Translations under genes and position numbers: made by a program
Shown: positions 23,825 to 32,287 of the stretch, in pieces
Layout of the letters: the number at the start of each line of letters is the position of its first letter
Position numbering within the stretch: position 1 is the first letter of the stretch
Notes under the pieces: generated by a model
Database searches by the model: none
What the model saw: only the letters and a program-made list of their open reading frames with translations
Told to the model about the DNA's origin: nothing
From: Flavobacterium suncheonense GH29-5 = DSM 17707
GTDB taxonomy: Bacteria > Bacteroidota > Bacteroidia > Flavobacteriales > Flavobacteriaceae
Length of the DNA: 64,000 bases
NCBI RefSeq assembly: GCF_000430025.1
Contig: NZ_AUCZ01000007.1
Location: forward strand, 62,001 to 126,000
Direction: 5' to 3'

Positions 23825-24029
23825 TTTTAACAAAAAAAACAAATTTTGTCCTATTTATTTTAAAATTTTCATACGATTTTTCTTCATATTTTTGAAAACA
23901 GAGAACTAATTGAAATCAAACAATTCTTAAACCCTTGATTAACCACCTCTAATCGCCAACCAATACACAATTAGAAAACAGTTGTGCTTTCAGCACAATA
24001 TTATCCATAAACCAATTAACACAACAAAC

Positions 24030-24866
24030 ATGAAAATCACTCAAACATTATTCACTTCATTAATTGGATTGGTTGCACTATTCAGTTCAGCCCAAAACGT
24101 ACAATCGGATGCTATAGCAACAAGCGGTGGGCTGAACGCAGGCACATCAACAAGTGGAGGAAATACATTCTACGGTTATTATGCAGGTAATTCCTCAACG
24201 GGTTGGGGTAACACTTTTATTGGACAATATGCTGGAGGATATAGCACCGGAAGCGGTAACACATTGATAGGCTCCCTTGTCGGCTCAACAGAAGGAAACT
24301 TTAATGTTTGTATTGGCTACAATAGTGCTCCTGAAGCCGGAATAAACACCTCTAGAAATGTATTTATCGGCACTTCTTCCGGCTTTACAGAAACCGGAAG
24401 TGATAAATTAGTCATCGCCAATAATGAAGAAAAGCAACTCATTTGGGGTGATTTTGCTGAAAACAAACTGAAATTTAACGCAAAAGTAGGTATTGGATTT
24501 GGATTTGGCAATTATCCAACCAGTGCTGGTGGCATAAACCTAACAAATTATAATTTGTTCGTAAAAGGAGGTATATTATCAGAAGAAATAAGAGTGAACT
24601 TACAATCAGAATGGGCAGACTACGTCTTTAGCGAGGATTACAAGCTACCATCTATTGAAGAAGTTGAAAAACACATTAAAGATAAAGGTCACTTGCCAAA
24701 TGTACCTTCTGCTGAAAAAGTAAAAGAAGAAGGTATTGAGCTTGGCGAAATGGCAAAAATACAACAGGAAAAAATTGAGGAGCTAACCTTGTATATCATA
24801 GCGCTTAATAAAAAGCTGGAAGCACAGGAAAAACGTTTGAAGGAATTAGAAGATAATAACAAATAA
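24030..24866 (+). CDS. Fibre-like surface protein: beta-roll head repeats plus coiled-coil C-terminus
   Basis: 278 residues from the ATG at 24030 (signal peptide MKITQTLFTSLIGL to SSAQ); an earlier in-frame ATG at 23982 adds 16 residues without signal character. Residues 25-130 have repeats of the YadA-head type (GNTFYGYYAGNSSTG, GNTFIGQYAGGYSTG, GNTLIGSLVG), which fold as a left-handed roll in trimers. The end has DYVFSEDYKLPSIEEVEKHIKDKGHLPNVPS followed by a coiled coil (IQQEKIEELTLYI), the form found in Bacteroidota tail-fibre/S74-like proteins. No sorting domain. It begins 18 bp before the M43 peptidase gene, so both are cotranscribed. Confidence 0.75.
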   Translation: MKITQTLFTSLIGLVALFSSAQNVQSDAIATSGGLNAGTSTSGGNTFYGYYAGNSSTGWGNTFIGQYAGGYSTGSGNTLIGSLVGSTEGNFNVCIGYNSAPEAGINTSRNVFIGTSSGFTETGSDKLVIANNEEKQLIWGDFAENKLKFNAKVGIGFGFGNYPTSAGGINLTNYNLFVKGGILSEEIRVNLQSEWADYVFSEDYKLPSIEEVEKHIKDKGHLPNVPSAEKVKEEGIELGEMAKIQQEKIEELTLYIIALNKKLEAQEKRLKELEDNNK

Positions 24867-24884
24867 TCATTTCAAAGCTATTTT

Positions 24885-27800
24885 ATGAAAAAATTATTTT
24901 TCTTCTTTTTAAACGCTTTTTTGATTGTAAGCAGCTATTCGCAAAAAACAACTTCATCTGCCGGAGAAGGAATCGCTCCTTGCGGCACTGATTATCTTCA
25001 CGAAAAAAGCATAAAGGAAAATCCGAACATTGTTTTTGAGTTAGAGGAGCTTGAAAAAATATATAAAAAAGAGTATGAAAAAGTACCTCTGATGAAATCA
25101 GGCAGTTATAATATCACAATACCTGTCGTATTTTATGTTGTTCATGACGGAGGAACTTCCAATATTCCGGATTCGCAAGTTCAAAGTCAATTGACAGCCC
25201 TGAACAGCTATTTTTCTCCGCACAACATAAATTTTTGCCTGGCAACTAAATTGGGGGCAAGCCCAACTTTGCCTACGGTAGGTAATTCCGTTCAGACCAC
25301 TCCTGGGATAATTCATGTATTAAGCTCCACTCTTGCCAATCATAACATTAATACAGCAGCCAGCCAGCAGGCCTTAATTACAGGTACTGCCGGCTACAAC
25401 ATCACCTCTGACAAGTTTTTGAGAATCTGGATCGTAAAAGATATCCTGGACAATAACCAGCCAACAGGCATATTAGGATATGCTCCGGTTCCTTTAACAA
25501 CATCATTACTGGATGGGATAGTGGTTAAATACAACACCATAGGAAATGCCGCAGACTGCCCTAATTGCTTAACGAATTACAATCAGGGAAAAACATTAAT
25601 CCATGAAGTAGGCCATTATTTTGGATTATACCATACTTTCCATGAAGGATGTCAAGGTTCAGAATCCGGAACATGCCTGGATAAGGGGGACAAGGTTTGT
25701 GACACTCCCCAATCGAGCGTCCCTATGGCAAATTGCAATACTGTTACAAACAGCTGTCCTGAAAATGCAGACAATGACGATCTGTCAAATTTTATGGGCT
25801 ACACCGTTGATCCTTGCAAAGATCATTTTACACAAGGACAAGCTGACAGGATGTTTGCCGTATTAAGCAGCTTCAGGAGCGTTCTTTTTTCAACAGAAAA
25901 TCTGGTCGATGTGGGAGCTTGTTCTGCTAATTTAATTTCTTCCGCAATTAATCCTAGTTCTTATTTGTCGTGCACAAACAATACAATTACTTTTAGTTCG
26001 CCATATACCAGTACTTCACAATACAGCTACATCTGGGATTTTGGAGACCCTTCCTCTCCAAATAATATTGCCACAACTCCATCTGCGGCGCACAGCTATC
26101 AAAGCGCAGCCAATTCCCCATATACCGTAACTCTTACAGTAACCCGTAACAGTGATAATGTAAGTTCTACAAGTACTAAAAAAATCTATATAACAGCCTG
26201 CCAACCAATTCAAAGCTCACAAGGAACATGGATTGTAAGTTCAAGCAATCTTTTAAAATTTAATACCGGAGTCCCTGTTTTTGATCCTGGTTTTCCTAAT
26301 AATCAAATCATTAATCCCTATACGATTGCAAACCAAAACGACAGCAATGGCAATCTATTATTTTTCACAGATAAAACATACGTATACAACAACACCCCAA
26401 GTGCCATAAATACAACACCAATAGCTTTAGATCCCTGGCAAGGCAGAGGCTTTTCAACATTAATACTCCCTAAGCCAAATTCAACAGATAAATATTACAT
26501 CTTTTCTAATACCATTAAAACCACAGTCCAGTCATTTAACGATTCTCATGGTTTCAGATTTAGCGAAATCCAGGAAAATTCAGGAAACATATCAATGAAT
26601 TCTATAAGACAACCCATTTTTGATTCTGCCATGGGTTCTTTTTTTCAAACACAATTAGGAGCGTTTTACAATGGAAGCGGCATAACTGCCATTAAAAAGA
26701 ACAACTCACAAAATGAGGAATCTTATTGGATTCTTACTACTTTGAAAGGTGTTGACAATAAAACCTATATAGCCGTATTTCTATTTGACAATATATCCGG
26801 CATAAAATATCACAGCCATTATCTTTCTCCGTTAAATATAGAAACCAATCTTATCATGTTAGAGGCCTCACCAAATGGAAATAAAATTTTTATGTATAAC
26901 CCAAACTGGGGATCGAGCTCCTTTATTCTTGATTTTAATAAAGCACAAGGAATTATCAATAATCCAAAATTAATCTCTTATGACCCTATGGGAATAAATG
27001 AAAGTGCAAGTTTTAGCCCGGATTCCAATTTACTATACTATATTGAGGCGCAAAGACGTTTGTACCAGGTAAATTTAAATTCCACCGATCCTGATCAAAC
27101 AAAAATTTTAGTGGCAACGGAAAATTATCCAAAAGTATTAGGACAGATGCAATTAGGCCCTGATGGGAAAATATATATTGATGGAACTTATTCTGATTGC
27201 TTAAAGGTCATCCACAACCCGAACAACCTTTGTACTACTGATAATTACAATAATTGCAATTATTATTTCTACGGCCCTAAAAAGAATCCCGGCGGAAATC
27301 AATATTTAAGCTTTGGATTGCCAAATATGATTGATGCGCAACAATCCACCGCATACATAAATAGCACAAACTCTATTTCGCATTATTTAGAAGGTTGTAA
27401 TACATACAAATTTTTCCCGGATTATTACGGACAATCTTTTTCATGGGATTTTGGAGATATTGCATCAGGATCAAATAACACATCTACTGCCGCAAATCCG
27501 ACACATACATTTACAGTTGGGAACGATCCTCAATATACTTTCACCGTAACATTAAAAAATAGCTCCGGTACAGTAATAGCACAAAAGCAAATTGTAATTA
27601 ACAATACAACTAATACTATTACAGGCAGTAGTGACACTTGTGCAGATAGTGGTGAAAATATCACCAATAATTTCATCAACTTACAACAAGGGCAATCTGT
27701 TATTTGGACTATAACCGGAGGTTCCGGAACAATTCAGGGAAGTAATGACCAGGAAAATGTTTTGGTTGCCTGGACACAGTTACCCGGAATATTAAAAGCC

Positions 27801-28403
27801 ACCATTACAAATGAGTTTGGATGTCAAAAAGAATTTGATACGCAAATTTTAGAAAACTGCTGCCCGGTTTCTTTAGTTTTCTCAAATACAGAGACGGGCA
27901 GTTCAGTTGTTTATAACGCATCTGATAATATTGTTACCAACAACAATTACTCCGTAAATTCAGGTATAGATGTTTCGTTAAAAGCAGGTAGCCATATTCT
28001 TTTACAACCTGATTCTCATATAAAAAGTGGGGCAGTTTTTTTAGCCAGAATTGAAAATTGTGATGGCACTTCTAATAGATATATCTCTGCATTATCAGAA
28101 AAAAATAACCCTCCGAGAAAACCGCATAATTATAATTTTATCAAATCTACTTCACGATCTACACAAGATAACGAAATAAACGGTTTAAACGTTTACCCTA
28201 ACCCGGCAAACAGCTTCTTATACATCACTACTGCCGCTAACGGTGTTAAAAACATCACTATTTATGATGTAGTTGGAAAAGAAGTTTTAAACACTACGAC
28301 AGCAAACGAAACCATTAACGTTTCTTCATTGAATGCAGGTATTTACATGGTTAAAATTACTGAAGAAGGAAAAACGGCTACCAGAAAATTAGTAATCCAA
28401 TAA
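24885..28403 (+). CDS. Secreted M43 (pappalysin-family) metalloprotease with PKD, propeller and T9SS sorting domains
   Basis: 1172 residues. Signal peptide (NAFLIVSSYSQ). The M43 catalytic domain is about 75-345, with the zinc motif HEVGHYFGLYH (His240, His244, His250), Met-turn NFMGY and a Cys-rich CDTPQSS loop. PKD domain about 375-440 (YIWDFGDPSS). A central region 450-820 looks like the WD-type propeller of gliding-associated T9SS proteins (SFSPDSNLLYYIE, MQLGPDGKIYIDG, GLPNMID). Second PKD about 850-920 (FSWDFGDIAS). A coathanger-like Cys-flanked segment about 990-1060. Type A sorting domain at the end. Probably a surface or released protease. Codons are more AT-rich than in the housekeeping genes. 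Confidence 0.88.
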   Translation: MKKLFFFFLNAFLIVSSYSQKTTSSAGEGIAPCGTDYLHEKSIKENPNIVFELEELEKIYKKEYEKVPLMKSGSYNITIPVVFYVVHDGGTSNIPDSQVQSQLTALNSYFSPHNINFCLATKLGASPTLPTVGNSVQTTPGIIHVLSSTLANHNINTAASQQALITGTAGYNITSDKFLRIWIVKDILDNNQPTGILGYAPVPLTTSLLDGIVVKYNTIGNAADCPNCLTNYNQGKTLIHEVGHYFGLYHTFHEGCQGSESGTCLDKGDKVCDTPQSSVPMANCNTVTNSCPENADNDDLSNFMGYTVDPCKDHFTQGQADRMFAVLSSFRSVLFSTENLVDVGACSANLISSAINPSSYLSCTNNTITFSSPYTSTSQYSYIWDFGDPSSPNNIATTPSAAHSYQSAANSPYTVTLTVTRNSDNVSSTSTKKIYITACQPIQSSQGTWIVSSSNLLKFNTGVPVFDPGFPNNQIINPYTIANQNDSNGNLLFFTDKTYVYNNTPSAINTTPIALDPWQGRGFSTLILPKPNSTDKYYIFSNTIKTTVQSFNDSHGFRFSEIQENSGNISMNSIRQPIFDSAMGSFFQTQLGAFYNGSGITAIKKNNSQNEESYWILTTLKGVDNKTYIAVFLFDNISGIKYHSHYLSPLNIETNLIMLEASPNGNKIFMYNPNWGSSSFILDFNKAQGIINNPKLISYDPMGINESASFSPDSNLLYYIEAQRRLYQVNLNSTDPDQTKILVATENYPKVLGQMQLGPDGKIYIDGTYSDCLKVIHNPNNLCTTDNYNNCNYYFYGPKKNPGGNQYLSFGLPNMIDAQQSTAYINSTNSISHYLEGCNTYKFFPDYYGQSFSWDFGDIASGSNNTSTAANPTHTFTVGNDPQYTFTVTLKNSSGTVIAQKQIVINNTTNTITGSSDTCADSGENITNNFINLQQGQSVIWTITGGSGTIQGSNDQENVLVAWTQLPGILKATITNEFGCQKEFDTQILENCCPVSLVFSNTETGSSVVYNASDNIVTNNNYSVNSGIDVSLKAGSHILLQPDSHIKSGAVFLARIENCDGTSNRYISALSEKNNPPRKPHNYNFIKSTSRSTQDNEINGLNVYPNPANSFLYITTAANGVKNITIYDVVGKEVLNTTTANETINVSSLNAGIYMVKITEEGKTATRKLVIQ

Positions 28404-28450
28404 TTCTTTTTCTCCTTACAAAGAAAGCACCGGTGAAAGCTGGTGCTTTT
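28182..28450 (+). repeat. Sorting-domain/terminator cassette, copy 2
   Basis: Close copy of 23551-23820. It covers the 73-codon T9SS sorting domain and the hairpin after the stop. Differences cluster in the first half of the domain, while the second half is almost unchanged. Confidence 0.8.
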
Positions 28451-28452
28451 TT
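28423..28452 (+). terminator. Terminator after the M43 protease gene
   Basis: AAAGCACCGGT/GCTGGTGCTTT hairpin with T-run. It ends only 6 nt before the -7 box of the next gene. Confidence 0.75.
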
Positions 28453-28457
28453 ATTTG

Positions 28458-28465
28458 TACCTTTG
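28458..28465 (+). promoter_or_regulatory. -7 box (TACCTTTG), start codon only 4 nt downstream
   Basis: Perfect consensus. With initiation about 4-7 nt after the box, the mRNA would begin at or next to the ATG at 28470, giving a leaderless transcript. Confidence 0.6.
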
Positions 28466-28469
28466 CCGC

Positions 28470-29450
28470 ATGTTTACCACTTCGGATATTTTTCACATCA
28501 GCTCCAAAAAAGAATTTGAGAAGCTCACGCTCAAAGTGTTTCGTTATCAATACGAGAACAATACGGTCTACCGAAATTTTTGTGATTTACTGAAAAAAGA
28601 CAAAACCAATGTGAAATCGCTACAGGAAATTCCGTTTTTGCCAATTCAGTTCTTCAAATCACATGAGGTTTTAAGTTCCGCAGAACCCGTTCAGGTTACC
28701 TTTACCAGCAGCGGAACCACTGGCATGACAACGAGCCGTCACTTAGTAACCGATCTGAATTTCTACGAAGAAAGTTTCCGCCTGGCATTTTCACAATTTT
28801 ACGGCAATATTGAAGACTATGTCGTACTGGCGCTATTGCCGTCCTATCTGGAGCGCGAAGGTTCTTCCTTGATTTATATGGTGGAAAATTTAATCGAACA
28901 TTCCAACCAACCGGAAAGCGGTTTCTATCTGAACAATTACGACGAATTAATCCAGAAACTGACCGAATTGGATGCATCCGGTCAAAATGTTTTACTGATC
29001 GGCGTAACGTATGCTTTGCTGGACTTGATTGAAAAGCAAAATTTTCAGCTGAAAAACACTATCATCATGGAAACCGGCGGCATGAAAGGCAAACGCAGGG
29101 AGATCATCCGCGAAGAACTGCACGAAATACTGTGCAAAGGCTTCGGCGTTTCCAAAATCCATTCGGAATACGGAATGACGGAATTATTATCGCAGGCGTA
29201 TTCGCTGGGTGATGGTATTTTTGAATGCCCGCCCTGGATGGAAATTTTAATCCGCGATACGGAAGACGCTTTAAGCTATGTTGCGGAAGGCAAAACCGGC
29301 GGTATCAACGTGATTGATCTGGCCAATGTGAATTCCTGTTCGTTTATCGCAACGCAGGATTTGGGTAAAAAATATCCCAACCATTCGTTTGAAGTGTTAG
29401 GACGTTTTGACAATTCGGATATTCGCGGTTGTAACCTGATGGTCATGTAA
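28470..29450 (+). CDS. LuxE-like acyl-protein synthetase/acyl ligase
   Basis: 326 residues from the ATG at 28470; the longer frame from 28443 would place its start inside the terminator and upstream of the -7 box. The adenylate-forming P-loop TFTSSGTTG lies about residues 77-85, with HSEYGMTELLSQAY around 232 (the A5-like motif) and a C-terminal DNSDIRGCNLM. LuxE activates fatty acids for bioluminescence reductase, but no lux genes are nearby. In Flavobacteriia this stand-alone form sits in housekeeping context and its acyl substrate is unknown. It is convergent with tyrS. Confidence 0.8.
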   Translation: MFTTSDIFHISSKKEFEKLTLKVFRYQYENNTVYRNFCDLLKKDKTNVKSLQEIPFLPIQFFKSHEVLSSAEPVQVTFTSSGTTGMTTSRHLVTDLNFYEESFRLAFSQFYGNIEDYVVLALLPSYLEREGSSLIYMVENLIEHSNQPESGFYLNNYDELIQKLTELDASGQNVLLIGVTYALLDLIEKQNFQLKNTIIMETGGMKGKRREIIREELHEILCKGFGVSKIHSEYGMTELLSQAYSLGDGIFECPPWMEILIRDTEDALSYVAEGKTGGINVIDLANVNSCSFIATQDLGKKYPNHSFEVLGRFDNSDIRGCNLMVM

Positions 29451-29477
29451 CGCTTAGTGCATTTTACTTATAAAAAA

Positions 29478-29521
29478 TCGTGAATTCGTAGCCTTAAAAC
29501 TTTACTGCCACGAATTCACGA
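29478..29521. terminator. Inverted repeat between convergent LuxE-like and tyrS genes
   Basis: TCGTGAATTCGT (29478-29489) and ACGAATTCACGA (29510-29521) form a perfect 12-bp stem with a 20-nt loop. It can form on either strand and probably ends both transcripts, though there is no long T-run. Confidence 0.5.
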
Positions 29522-29543
29522 ATCAAAAACAATTACTTCGGTA

Positions 29544-30839
29544 TTATTTAACCTTTATTACGTAGTAATTTTTCTTTCCTTTCTGTAATAACAAAAACTT
29601 GTGGTTAATCAAATCGGATTGGGTGATTTTATAATCTTCGCCTACTTTTTCTTTGTTCAGGGAGACAGCGTTTTGTTTTAATTCGCGACGCGCATCACTG
29701 TTTGAAGCCAAGAAGCCGGTTTTAGCCGAAAGCGCGGCAATCATATCCAGTCCTTCTTCCAGATCTGCCATGGCAATTTCGGCATGCGGAACACCTTCAA
29801 ACACCTCCAAAAAGGTTTTGTCATCCAATTTTTTCAGTGCCTCCATCGTAGGACTAAAGAACGCTGCCGAGGCTTCAATTGCTTTTTCCAGCTCTTCTTC
29901 GCCATGCACAAAAGTCGTTACTTCTTCGGCCAAACGCTTCTGCAGCACACGTAAATGCGGCGCTTCATGGTGCTCGGCAATCAGTTTTTCAATTTCCTCC
30001 TGACCTAAAAAGGTGAAAATTTTGATGTATTTCTCCGCGTCGATGTCGGTCGTGTTCAGCCAGAACTGGTAAAACTTGTACACCGACGTTTTATCTGCCG
30101 TCAACCAAACATTACCGCCTTCTGATTTTCCGAATTTGGAACCGTCGGCTTTGGTAATCAACGGACAGGTCATCGCATAGGCTTTGGCGCCTTCCCCTCC
30201 CATTCTGCGGATCAATTCGGTACCGGTAGTAATATTCCCCCACTGATCAGAACCGCCCATCTGCAACAAACAGTTGTGTGTTTTGTACAAATGGTAGAAA
30301 TCGTACCCCTGAATCAGCTGGTACGTAAACTCGGTAAACGACATGCCTTCGCCAATTTCTCCGTTCAGACGTTTTTTCACGGAATCTTTGGCCATCATGT
30401 AGTTCACCGTGATGCGTTTCCCTACGTCGCGCGCAAAGTTGATAAAAGAGAAGTCTTTCATCCAGTCGTAATTGTTCACCAAAATCGGCGCGTTGGGACC
30501 GGTAGCATTAAAATCTAAAAAACGGGACAAAACCTTTTTGATACCTTCCACATTTTTGTTCAGGGTGGCTTCATCCAGCAAATTACGCTCATCCGATTTT
30601 CCGGACGGATCGCCAATCATCCCCGTAGCACCGCCTACCAAAGCCACGGGTTTGTGTCCGAAGTTTTTCAGGTGCACCAACAAAATGATCGGCACCAGAC
30701 TTCCGATGTGTAACGAGTCTGCGGTGGGATCAAACCCTATATAAGTAGCGGTCGGTTCTTTAGTGAGTTGCTCCTCCGTTCCCGGCATCATATCGTGCAC
30801 TAAACCTCTCCAGCGTAATTCTTCAACAATATTTTTCAT
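29544..30839 (-). CDS. tyrS: Tyrosyl-tRNA synthetase
   Basis: 431 residues from the ATG at 30839; the longer frame to 30878 runs through the -7 box at 30856-30863 and is excluded. Class I synthetase: HIGH-type motif HIGS at residues 44-47, the Tyr-binding [17 protein letters not shown]-type KFGKS, and a C-terminal S4 RNA-binding domain ([31 protein letters not shown]). Charges tRNA-Tyr. Confidence 0.97.
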   Translation of the reverse strand: MKNIVEELRWRGLVHDMMPGTEEQLTKEPTATYIGFDPTADSLHIGSLVPIILLVHLKNFGHKPVALVGGATGMIGDPSGKSDERNLLDEATLNKNVEGIKKVLSRFLDFNATGPNAPILVNNYDWMKDFSFINFARDVGKRITVNYMMAKDSVKKRLNGEIGEGMSFTEFTYQLIQGYDFYHLYKTHNCLLQMGGSDQWGNITTGTELIRRMGGEGAKAYAMTCPLITKADGSKFGKSEGGNVWLTADKTSVYKFYQFWLNTTDIDAEKYIKIFTFLGQEEIEKLIAEHHEAPHLRVLQKRLAEEVTTFVHGEEELEKAIEASAAFFSPTMEALKKLDDKTFLEVFEGVPHAEIAMADLEEGLDMIAALSAKTGFLASNSDARRELKQNAVSLNKEKVGEDYKITQSDLINHKFLLLQKGKKNYYVIKVK

Positions 30840-30855
30840 GCTTTTAAAATTTACG

Positions 30856-30863
30856 CAAAGATA
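30856..30863 (-). promoter_or_regulatory. -7 box (TATCTTTG) of tyrS
   Basis: Perfect consensus on the minus strand, 16 nt before the ATG at 30839. It decides the start codon of tyrS. Confidence 0.6.
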
Positions 30864-30925
30864 AGGGTTAATGCACAATATGAAAATCTTAAGTTTCTAA
30901 AATTCCAATAATCCGGCAATCTGTT

Positions 30926-30933
30926 TATCTTTG
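30926..30933 (+). promoter_or_regulatory. -7 box (TATCTTTG), start codon only 5 nt downstream
   Basis: Perfect consensus; the ATG at 30939 follows after TCAAC. A transcript from here would be leaderless or nearly so. Confidence 0.6.
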
Positions 30934-30938
30934 TCAAC

Positions 30939-31937
30939 ATGATATTAGTTACAGGCGGAACCGGTTTGGTGGGAGCCCATCTCCTGCTGCACTTACTTCA
31001 GAAAAATGAAGCGGTCCGGGCAATCTACCGCTCGGAAAAAAGCATCGAAAAGACCCGGAATCTTTTCAAGCTGGAAAACCAGCAGGAACTGTTCCACAAG
31101 ATTGAATGGATGGAAGCCGATATCAACGACATTCCGGCGTTGGAAAAAGCGTTTCAAGGCATCACAGTCGTGTACCATTGTGCCGCTTTAATCTCTTTTG
31201 ATCCGGGTGATGAAGAGGCCCTGCGAAAAGTCAATATCGAAGGAACGGCCAATATGGTGAACTGCGCCTTGGATTTCGGGGTAACCAAATTCTGTTACGT
31301 GAGTTCGATTGCCGCCTTGGGCGACACCCGGGAAGGCGAAAACCTGATTACGGAAGAAACCGAATGGAATCCTGAGAAAAACCACGGTGATTACGCCCTG
31401 ACCAAATACGGCGCAGAAATGGAAGTCTGGCGTGCCTCGCAGGAAGGTTTGAATGTCGTCGTGGTAAATCCCGGTGTGATTTTCGGAAAAGGTTTTGATT
31501 CGGGCAGTGGCGAATTGCTGCAAAAAATCCGGAATGGCTTTCCTTTTTACACCAAAGGCTCTACCGGAATTACCTCTGTGGAGGACCTCGTAGCCATCAT
31601 GATACAACTAATGGACAACAATGTTTTTGGGGAACGTTTCACGATTGTATCCGAAAACATCCGTCTTCAGGTATTGCTTAACATTATTGCCGATGCCATG
31701 CATAAAAAAAAGCCTTACCTTTATGCAAGCCCTCTTATGACGGCTCTCGCCTGGCGTGCCGACTGGTTGCTTTCAAAACTTTTATTCCGGAAAAGAACTT
31801 TTACGAAAGCCACTGCAAAATCTTCCCATTCATTGGATATTTATGACAATTCCAAAATTACCGGGCGATTGCCTTATACGTTTAAGCCGATGCGGGAGTA
31901 CCTGATTACTGTATCGCAGGCGCATCTGAAGGTGTAG
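30939..31937 (+). CDS. NAD-dependent epimerase/dehydratase family protein (extended SDR)
   Basis: 332 residues. Rossmann motif GGTGLVGAHL at 6-15, DxNxxxAL-like EADINDIPALEKAF, YVSSIAALG, and the catalytic YALTK at about 148-152. The extended-SDR group acts on nucleotide sugars, sterols or dihydroflavonols; the substrate here is unknown. The 3' end overlaps the convergent DUF4296 gene by 32 bp, so transcription from both sides would collide in this overlap. Confidence 0.88.
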   Translation: MILVTGGTGLVGAHLLLHLLQKNEAVRAIYRSEKSIEKTRNLFKLENQQELFHKIEWMEADINDIPALEKAFQGITVVYHCAALISFDPGDEEALRKVNIEGTANMVNCALDFGVTKFCYVSSIAALGDTREGENLITEETEWNPEKNHGDYALTKYGAEMEVWRASQEGLNVVVVNPGVIFGKGFDSGSGELLQKIRNGFPFYTKGSTGITSVEDLVAIMIQLMDNNVFGERFTIVSENIRLQVLLNIIADAMHKKKPYLYASPLMTALAWRADWLLSKLLFRKRTFTKATAKSSHSLDIYDNSKITGRLPYTFKPMREYLITVSQAHLKV

Positions 31938-32283
31938 TGGCTTTACCCGTTTTTTCGTCCATCTCCTGTTGTTTTAATTCGAAACGATGGTACACTTCTC
32001 CGAACATTTTTTTATAATTGTGCGGATCGGAAGCGTAATAGCGGTTGCTTTGCGCAAAGGTAACGCTGTCTATGTTGTATTTTTTGTAGATAAACTCATT
32101 TGCCTTAACGCCTTGCTCATACAGTTTTGCCGTATTTACATTTTCCGCCGATTGCAGCAACGTGATATCGTACAAAATGTTGATCATCTCCTCTTTTTCA
32201 ATAAGATTAGCCGGCTTTTCCACAGCTTTGTCGTTGCAGGAAATCATCAGCATCAACCCTAAAAACACAAACAGTTTTTTCAT
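31906..32283 (-). CDS. DUF4296 lipoprotein
   Basis: 125 residues from the ATG at 32283, which gives the lipoprotein signal FLGLMLMISC (Cys at residue 15); the in-frame ATG at 32316 lies inside pyrC. The DUF4296 core is residues 30-110 (EEMINILYDITLLQSAENVNT, YKKYNIDSVTFAQSNRYYASDPHNYKKMFGEVYHRF). Function unknown; in Bacteroidota it is regularly found just downstream of dihydroorotase, as here (4 bp gap). Confidence 0.85.
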   Translation of the reverse strand: MKKLFVFLGLMLMISCNDKAVEKPANLIEKEEMINILYDITLLQSAENVNTAKLYEQGVKANEFIYKKYNIDSVTFAQSNRYYASDPHNYKKMFGEVYHRFELKQQEMDEKTGKATTPSDAPAIQ

Positions 32284-32287
32284 TTTT

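Noticed and set aside
24030..24866. Prophage tail-fibre gene
   Set aside because: It has a signal peptide, sits among secreted host proteins, and no other phage gene is present in the window.
28443..28469. Upstream extension of the LuxE-like protein
   Set aside because: The extension begins inside the terminator hairpin and includes the -7 box, so it cannot be in the mRNA from that promoter.
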